Positions 6,172 to 9,227 of a stretch of 9,227 nucleotides of DNA are shown here, piece after piece. Origin of the DNA: an uncultured bacterium (GTDB lineage: Bacteria; Cyanobacteriota; Vampirovibrionia; Gastranaerophilales; Gastranaerophilaceae); the NCBI GenBank assembly GCA_900554095.1, contig USGC01000059.1, positions 1-9,227 of the forward strand, read 5' to 3'. The stretch's first letter is position 1. Each line of letters starts with the position of its first letter. The position numbers and the translations under genes were made by a program. The notes under the pieces were generated by a model. That model made no database searches, was not told where the DNA came from, and was given only the letters and a program-made list of their open reading frames with translations.

Positions 6172-6373
6172 TCACTATAAAGCCAAATTGAAAATTTAAT
6201 AAGCATTATGCATATATAATGTGATCTACTACCCGTCCAAAACAAAACGGCACGGAGGGTGAAAGGCCCGAAGGTAAAGTACAAGCAGCAAGTAGCGCTC
6301 GCAAGAGAAAATGCAAACCCGAAACGGGGCGGAATTTGTCCGCACCAAGTAAGGCGAGCTAGAAAGGTAAAAT
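6172..6373 (+). promoter_or_regulatory. Structured 202-base spacer between rpsJ and rplC, with possible internal promoter
   Basis: The first part is AT-rich and holds a hairpin CATTAT (6204-6209) / ATAATG (6216-6221) overlapping a perfect TATAAT (6215-6220); no good -35 is seen at 16-18 bases, so the promoter is tentative. From 6226 the base composition changes to G+C-rich. Visible pairings are CTACT/AGTAG (6226-6230, 6291-6295), ACCC-TCC/GGA-GGGT (6231-6260), GCTCGC/GCGAGC (6297-6302, 6354-6359), and inside it two abutting hairpins, CCCG-aaa-CGGG (6318-6328) and GCGGA-atttg-TCCGC (6329-6343). AAAGG at 6363-6367 is the rplC ribosome binding site. I do not recognise a known RNA family (not tmRNA, SRP RNA or RNase P RNA by their conserved cores). 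Confidence 0.5.
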
Positions 6374-7009
6374 ATGACACTAGGTGTAATAGGAAAAAAA
6401 CTCGGAATGACTCAAATCTTTGATGAACAAGGTTTGGCAATTCCTGTAACAGTTATTCAAGTCGACGATATAGTCGTAACTCAAGTTAAAACTGTTGAAA
6501 CTGACGGATACAACGCAATTCAAGTAGGTACAGTTCCGGCTAAAGAAAAACACTTAACTAAACCTGAAATCGGACATTTCAAGAAAAATAATCTTGAAAC
6601 CTTCAGACACTTACAAGAATTCAGAGTTGACAATCCTTCTGATTATAAAGTAGGCGACAAAATTGAACTTTCAATACTTAACAACGTTGAAAAAGTTGAT
6701 GTTACTGGAAAATCAATTGGTAAAGGCTTCCAAGGTACAGTAAAACGCTGGAATTTCGGCAGAGGACCTATGGGCCACGGTTCTAAAAACCACAGAGAAC
6801 CTGGTTCAATCGGTGCAGGTACCACCCCAAGCCGCGTTATTAAAGGCAAAAGAATGGCCGGCAATATGGGCAACGAAAGAGTTACTATCACTAAATTGAA
6901 ATTAGTTAAAGTTGATGCTGATAAAAAATTAGTTTTAGTAAAAGGCTCTGTTCCTGGATGCGAAGGAAGATTAGTTACAATCGTTCCAACAAGAACTAAA
7001 TGGAACTAG
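6374..7009 (+). CDS. rplC: 50S ribosomal protein L3
   Basis: Early-assembly large-subunit protein that binds near the 3' end of 23S rRNA and reaches toward the peptidyl-transferase centre. At 211 residues it is full length. The L3 signature begins with GKGFQGTVKRWNF (116-128) and continues as GPMGHGSKNHREPGS (131-145); the central extension follows with KGKRMAGNMGNERVT (157-171). At the position of the Gln methylated by PrmB in E. coli, the segment reads GAGTTP with no Gln, so that modification is not expected. It is separated from rpsJ by 202 bases and from rplD by 92, both long for this operon. Confidence 0.98.
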   Translation: MTLGVIGKKLGMTQIFDEQGLAIPVTVIQVDDIVVTQVKTVETDGYNAIQVGTVPAKEKHLTKPEIGHFKKNNLETFRHLQEFRVDNPSDYKVGDKIELSILNNVEKVDVTGKSIGKGFQGTVKRWNFGRGPMGHGSKNHREPGSIGAGTTPSRVIKGKRMAGNMGNERVTITKLKLVKVDADKKLVLVKGSVPGCEGRLVTIVPTRTKWN

Positions 7010-7101
7010 TTAATTCAAAAAAGAAAAATTAAAAACCTGCCTTGCCATATAAAGCAAAGTTGCAAGAGGTAAGCAGCAAAAGTAATAAAGGAAAAATAAA
7101 A
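7010..7101 (+). other. Spacer between rplC and rplD with bulged hairpin
   Basis: CTGCCTTGC (7037-7045) can pair with GCAAG (7062-7066) and, after a 6-base bulge AGGTAA (7067-7072), with GCAG (7073-7076), giving 9 bp around a 16-base loop. An alternative lower stem is ACCT (7035-7038) / AGGT (7067-7070). AAAGG (7087-7091) is the ribosome binding site of rplD. Confidence 0.45.
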
Positions 7102-7728
7102 ATGTCAAAAGAAATTTTAAATACAAATGGAGAAAAATTAGGCGAAATCACCTTAAACGAAAATGTTTTCGGTGTAGAACCAAATTTACATGTAATGCAC
7201 TTGGCATTAAGAAGACAATTAAACAACGCAAGAGCTGGTTCTGCTTGTGCAAAAACAAGAGCAGAAGTTTCAGGCGGCGGTAGAAAACCTTGGAAACAAA
7301 AAGGTACAGGCCGTGCTCGTGCAGGTTCACTCCGTTCACCATTATTTGCAGGCGGCGGCGTTATCTTTGGACCAAAACCTAGAGATTATTCTTTCTCAAT
7401 GCCGCAAAAAGCAAGAAAATTAGCTTTGAAATCTGCATTATCCGCTAGAGAAGGCCAATTAATCGTTGTTAAAGACTTCTCTACAATTACAGAACCTAAA
7501 ACTAAATTGATGGTAAATGCACTTAAATCATTAAATGTTTACGGTAAAATCCTCGTAGTTGCAGACACTAAAGCTCCGGAAAACAACTATCTTGAATTAG
7601 CTGCAAGAAACATTCCGAGTGTAAAAATGATTTTACCTTCAAATATCAATGTTAAAGATTTGTTAGAAGCTGATTTTGTTGTAATTACAGAATCTGCGGT
7701 AAATGAAATTACTGAAAGACTCAGCTAA
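7102..7728 (+). CDS. rplD: 50S ribosomal protein L4
   Basis: Large-subunit protein lining the peptide exit tunnel. In E. coli and some other bacteria it represses its own S10 operon by acting on the leader RNA, which makes it the natural candidate ligand for the leader here (established for those species, inferred for this one). Its 208 residues match the family. The long internal loop that enters the tunnel is visible at about 44-95, including GGGRKPWKQKGTGRARAGS (58-76) and FGPKPRDY (89-96). I start at ATG 7102: AAAGG is about 10 bases upstream and the protein then begins like other L4s. An in-frame TTG at 7042 would add 20 lysine-rich residues read through a spacer hairpin and is rejected. 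rplW begins 23 bases after its stop. Confidence 0.97.
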   Translation: MSKEILNTNGEKLGEITLNENVFGVEPNLHVMHLALRRQLNNARAGSACAKTRAEVSGGGRKPWKQKGTGRARAGSLRSPLFAGGGVIFGPKPRDYSFSMPQKARKLALKSALSAREGQLIVVKDFSTITEPKTKLMVNALKSLNVYGKILVVADTKAPENNYLELAARNIPSVKMILPSNINVKDLLEADFVVITESAVNEITERLS

Positions 7729-7751
7729 ATTAAAAAATAAGGAATATAATA

Positions 7752-8060
7752 ATGGGCAAAGAAAGAACAAATATAGAAAAGTTATACAGCATAATTAAAA
7801 AACCTTTAATTACTGAAAAATCAGTTGGCGCAACCGCAATGAACCAATATACTTTTGAAGTAGTTAAAGACGCGACTAAAATCGAAATCGCTCAAGCTGT
7901 AGAATTAGCTTTTCCTGGAAGAAAAGTTAAAAAAGTAAGAACAGTTTATATGCCATCTCACGCTAAGAGAATGGGCTATAAATTCGGAAGAACAAACTCT
8001 TCTAAAAAAGCCATCGTTACTATCGAAGGCGATCCTATTGAAGAACTTGTTGCAGTGTAA
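7752..8060 (+). CDS. rplW: 50S ribosomal protein L23
   Basis: Large-subunit protein at the tunnel exit, docking site for trigger factor and SRP. It has 102 residues. The conserved start of the family is present (IKKPLITEKS, 15-24), followed by YTFEVVKDATKIEIAQAVE (28-46) and the VKKVRTVYMP strand; the lysine-rich loop before the C-terminal strand is short, as usual in bacteria. AAGGA lies 8 bases before the ATG. It is the only gene of this stretch that follows its neighbour closely (23 bases after rplD), with no room for an extra structured element. Confidence 0.97.
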   Translation: MGKERTNIEKLYSIIKKPLITEKSVGATAMNQYTFEVVKDATKIEIAQAVELAFPGRKVKKVRTVYMPSHAKRMGYKFGRTNSSKKAIVTIEGDPIEELVAV

Positions 8061-8136
8061 CAAGCTATTCTAACACGGGGCGTAAGGCATATGTCCCAAA
8101 TAGAAATACTCAAGCCAATTAAAAGGAGAAAATAAA
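8061..8136 (+). other. Spacer between rplW and rplB with 8-bp hairpin
   Basis: GGGGCGTA (8077-8084) pairs with TATGTCCC (8090-8097) over the 5-base loop AGGCA, with two G-U pairs. No T-run follows, so it is not a classical terminator. AAAAGGAG before ATG 8137 is the rplB ribosome binding site. Confidence 0.5.
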
Positions 8137-8964
8137 ATGGCAATCAGAAAAATTAATCCGACATCTCCGGGACAAAGAGGTATGACAAAAAGTGATTACC
8201 AAGAAATCACTACATCAACTCCTGAAAAATCATTGCTAAAACCTTTGAAAAAAACAGCAGGAAGAAATAATACAGGTAGAATTACTTGTCGTCATAAAGG
8301 CGGCGGTGTAAAAAGATCTTACCGTGTAATTGATTTTAAACGTGATAAATTCGGCGTACCAGGAACTGTAAAAACTATTGAATACGATCCGAACAGAAAC
8401 GTTAGAATTTCATTAGTATTTTACGCTGATGGTGAAAAAAGATATATCTTAACACCTGAAGGCTTAAATGTAGGAGATACAATTGTATCAGGGCCGGAAG
8501 CTCCTGTACAAGTAGGAAATGCGCTTCCTTTAGAATTGATTCCGCTAGGTACAATCGTTCATAATATTGAACTTAACCCAGGCCGCGGCGGTGTAATGGT
8601 TAGAGCAGCTGGAAATGCAGCTCAAGTTATGGCTAAAGAAGGCAATTATGTAACTATTAAATTACCTTCATCAGAAATGAGAATGGTAAGAAAAGAATGT
8701 ATGGCTACAGTCGGTACATTAGGTAATTCAGAATTCAAAAACCTATCACTCGGTAAAGCCGGCAGAAAACGTTACTTAGGTATCAGACCTACAGTCCGCG
8801 GTGTTACAATGAACCCTTGCGACCACCCTCACGGCGGCGGCGAAGGTAAAACAGGTCCGGGCGGACACCCGAAAACACCTTGGGGTAAACCAGCGCTCGG
8901 TGCTAAGACCCGTAAAAAAGGTAAAGCTTCTGACAAACTTATCGTAAGAAGAAGAAAAAAATAA
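8137..8964 (+). CDS. rplB: 50S ribosomal protein L2
   Basis: Large-subunit protein that binds 23S rRNA domain IV, forms inter-subunit bridges and lies beside the peptidyl-transferase centre. The 275 residues are the standard length. The hallmark segment RGVTMNPCDHPHGGGEG spans 221-237, and His230 corresponds to the conserved histidine next to the catalytic centre (His229 in E. coli). The basic C-terminal end (KTRKKGKASDKLIVRRRKK) is typical. N-terminal CRHKGGGVKR (51-60) is the RNA-binding region. AAAAGGAG is 8 bases upstream. It is separated from both neighbours by spacers that hold hairpins. Confidence 0.98.
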   Translation: MAIRKINPTSPGQRGMTKSDYQEITTSTPEKSLLKPLKKTAGRNNTGRITCRHKGGGVKRSYRVIDFKRDKFGVPGTVKTIEYDPNRNVRISLVFYADGEKRYILTPEGLNVGDTIVSGPEAPVQVGNALPLELIPLGTIVHNIELNPGRGGVMVRAAGNAAQVMAKEGNYVTIKLPSSEMRMVRKECMATVGTLGNSEFKNLSLGKAGRKRYLGIRPTVRGVTMNPCDHPHGGGEGKTGPGGHPKTPWGKPALGAKTRKKGKASDKLIVRRRKK

Positions 8965-9003
8965 GATAATCGTTCACGAACGAGCGTGAGTGTTACGAGT
9001 ATC
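8965..9003 (+). other. Hairpin immediately after rplB
   Basis: Starting at the first base after the stop codon: GATA (8965-8968) pairs with TATC (9000-9003), there is an A/G mismatch, and TCGT (8970-8973) pairs with ACGA (8995-8998). TCACG (8974-8978) pairs with CGTGA (8985-8989) around loop AACGAG, with a 5-base bulge GTGTT on the 3' side. No T-run follows. The rest of the spacer to rpsS is unstructured and A-rich. Confidence 0.5.
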
Positions 9004-9045
9004 TAATCGAAACAAACTCAACCAAAACAATAAAAGGAGAAATTA

Positions 9046-9227
9046 ATGGCACGTTCATTAAAAAAAGGTCCATACGTAGAAGAAGCTCTACAAAAGAAAA
9101 TTGAAAAAATGAATGCAAATTCAGAACATAAAGTAATTAAAACTTGGTCAAGAGCATCAATGATTGTACCTGACATGTTAGGTCATACAATCGCTGTGCA
9201 TAACGGCAAAACTCATGTTCCAGTTTA
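9046..9227 (+). CDS. rpsS: 30S ribosomal protein S19, 3' end missing
   Basis: Small-subunit head protein that forms a complex with S13 near the A site. I translated 60 residues up to the window edge: it starts MARSLKKGPYVEEAL and includes VIKTWSRASMIVPDMLGHTIAVHNGK, the S19 core, then THVPV. The full protein is normally about 90 residues, so roughly a third is missing. AAAAGGAG (9032-9039) precedes the ATG at 9046. Its place after rplB is the canonical S10 operon order. Confidence 0.97.
   Translation, partial: MARSLKKGPYVEEALQKKIEKMNANSEHKVIKTWSRASMIVPDMLGHTIAVHNGKTHVPV

Noticed and set aside
6311..6352. Short open frame of 13 codons in the rpsJ-rplC spacer (ATG to TAA)
   Set aside because: It has only a weak ribosome-binding context and overlaps two hairpins that explain its G+C content better. 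A leader peptide is possible but unsupported.
6172..6360. Spacer as RNase P RNA, SRP RNA or tmRNA
   Set aside because: G-rich segments with AAGG and GCAGC recall these RNAs at first glance, but none of their conserved core sequences is present.
7042..7101. TTG-initiated 20-residue N-terminal extension of L4
   Set aside because: It lacks a ribosome binding site, crosses a hairpin, and the family start matches ATG 7102, which has AAAGG upstream.
1..9227. CRISPR array, insertion sequence, tRNA genes or prophage boundaries
   Set aside because: No spaced direct repeats, transposase, terminal inverted repeats or tRNA cloverleaf were seen.

Overview
This window is AT-rich and comes from a bacterial chromosome. 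It joins an envelope/metabolism gene block, a complete minCDE division-site operon, and the first genes of the S10 ribosomal-protein operon. The low G+C, AGA-rich arginine use, a full MinC-MinD-MinE set and gene content compatible with deep non-photosynthetic Cyanobacteriota (Vampirovibrionia / Gastranaerophilales type gut bacteria) suggest that lineage. This is inference from gene style; no marker here proves it, and another low-GC lineage with minCDE is possible.

Layout. Positions 1-2216 are a minus-strand operon, read right to left: an NrtR-like Nudix/winged-helix regulator, secG (SecYEG translocon subunit), a TcdA-like E1-type enzyme (tRNA ct6A dehydratase) and a short-chain dehydrogenase cut by the window edge. 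Genes are separated by 3-5 bases or overlap by 14. A 133-base AT-rich divergent region (2217-2349) contains a perfect 8-bp inverted repeat and serves both directions. On the plus strand, 2350-3312 encodes a lysozyme/transglycosylase-like protein with a C-terminal EF-hand and an aromatic-rich N-terminus. minC, minD and minE follow (3400-5587) with 1-9 base gaps and end at a very strong intrinsic terminator (5607-5644).

The second transcription unit starts at a near-consensus promoter (TTGACA-17-TACTAT, 5686-5714). A leader of about 130 bases follows and then rpsJ, rplC, rplD, rplW, rplB and the beginning of rpsS. These encode S10, L3, L4, L23, L2 and S19 in the canonical order.

The most unusual content is non-coding. 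The leader can fold into a long bulged hairpin beginning at the predicted transcription start, followed by two pairings whose geometry is that of an H-type pseudoknot (5785-5820), or alternatively of two mutually exclusive hairpins. Four of the five spacers inside the ribosomal operon are long for an S10 operon (about 76-202 bases) and each holds a hairpin that can be drawn by eye. The rpsJ-rplC spacer is locally G+C-rich and has a perfect TATAAT just upstream of its structured part. Together they look like an undescribed set of regulatory RNA elements, perhaps r-protein autoregulatory sites or processing signals. On the protein side, MinE carries an acidic C-terminal tail of about 70 residues, and MinC has an acidic interdomain linker.
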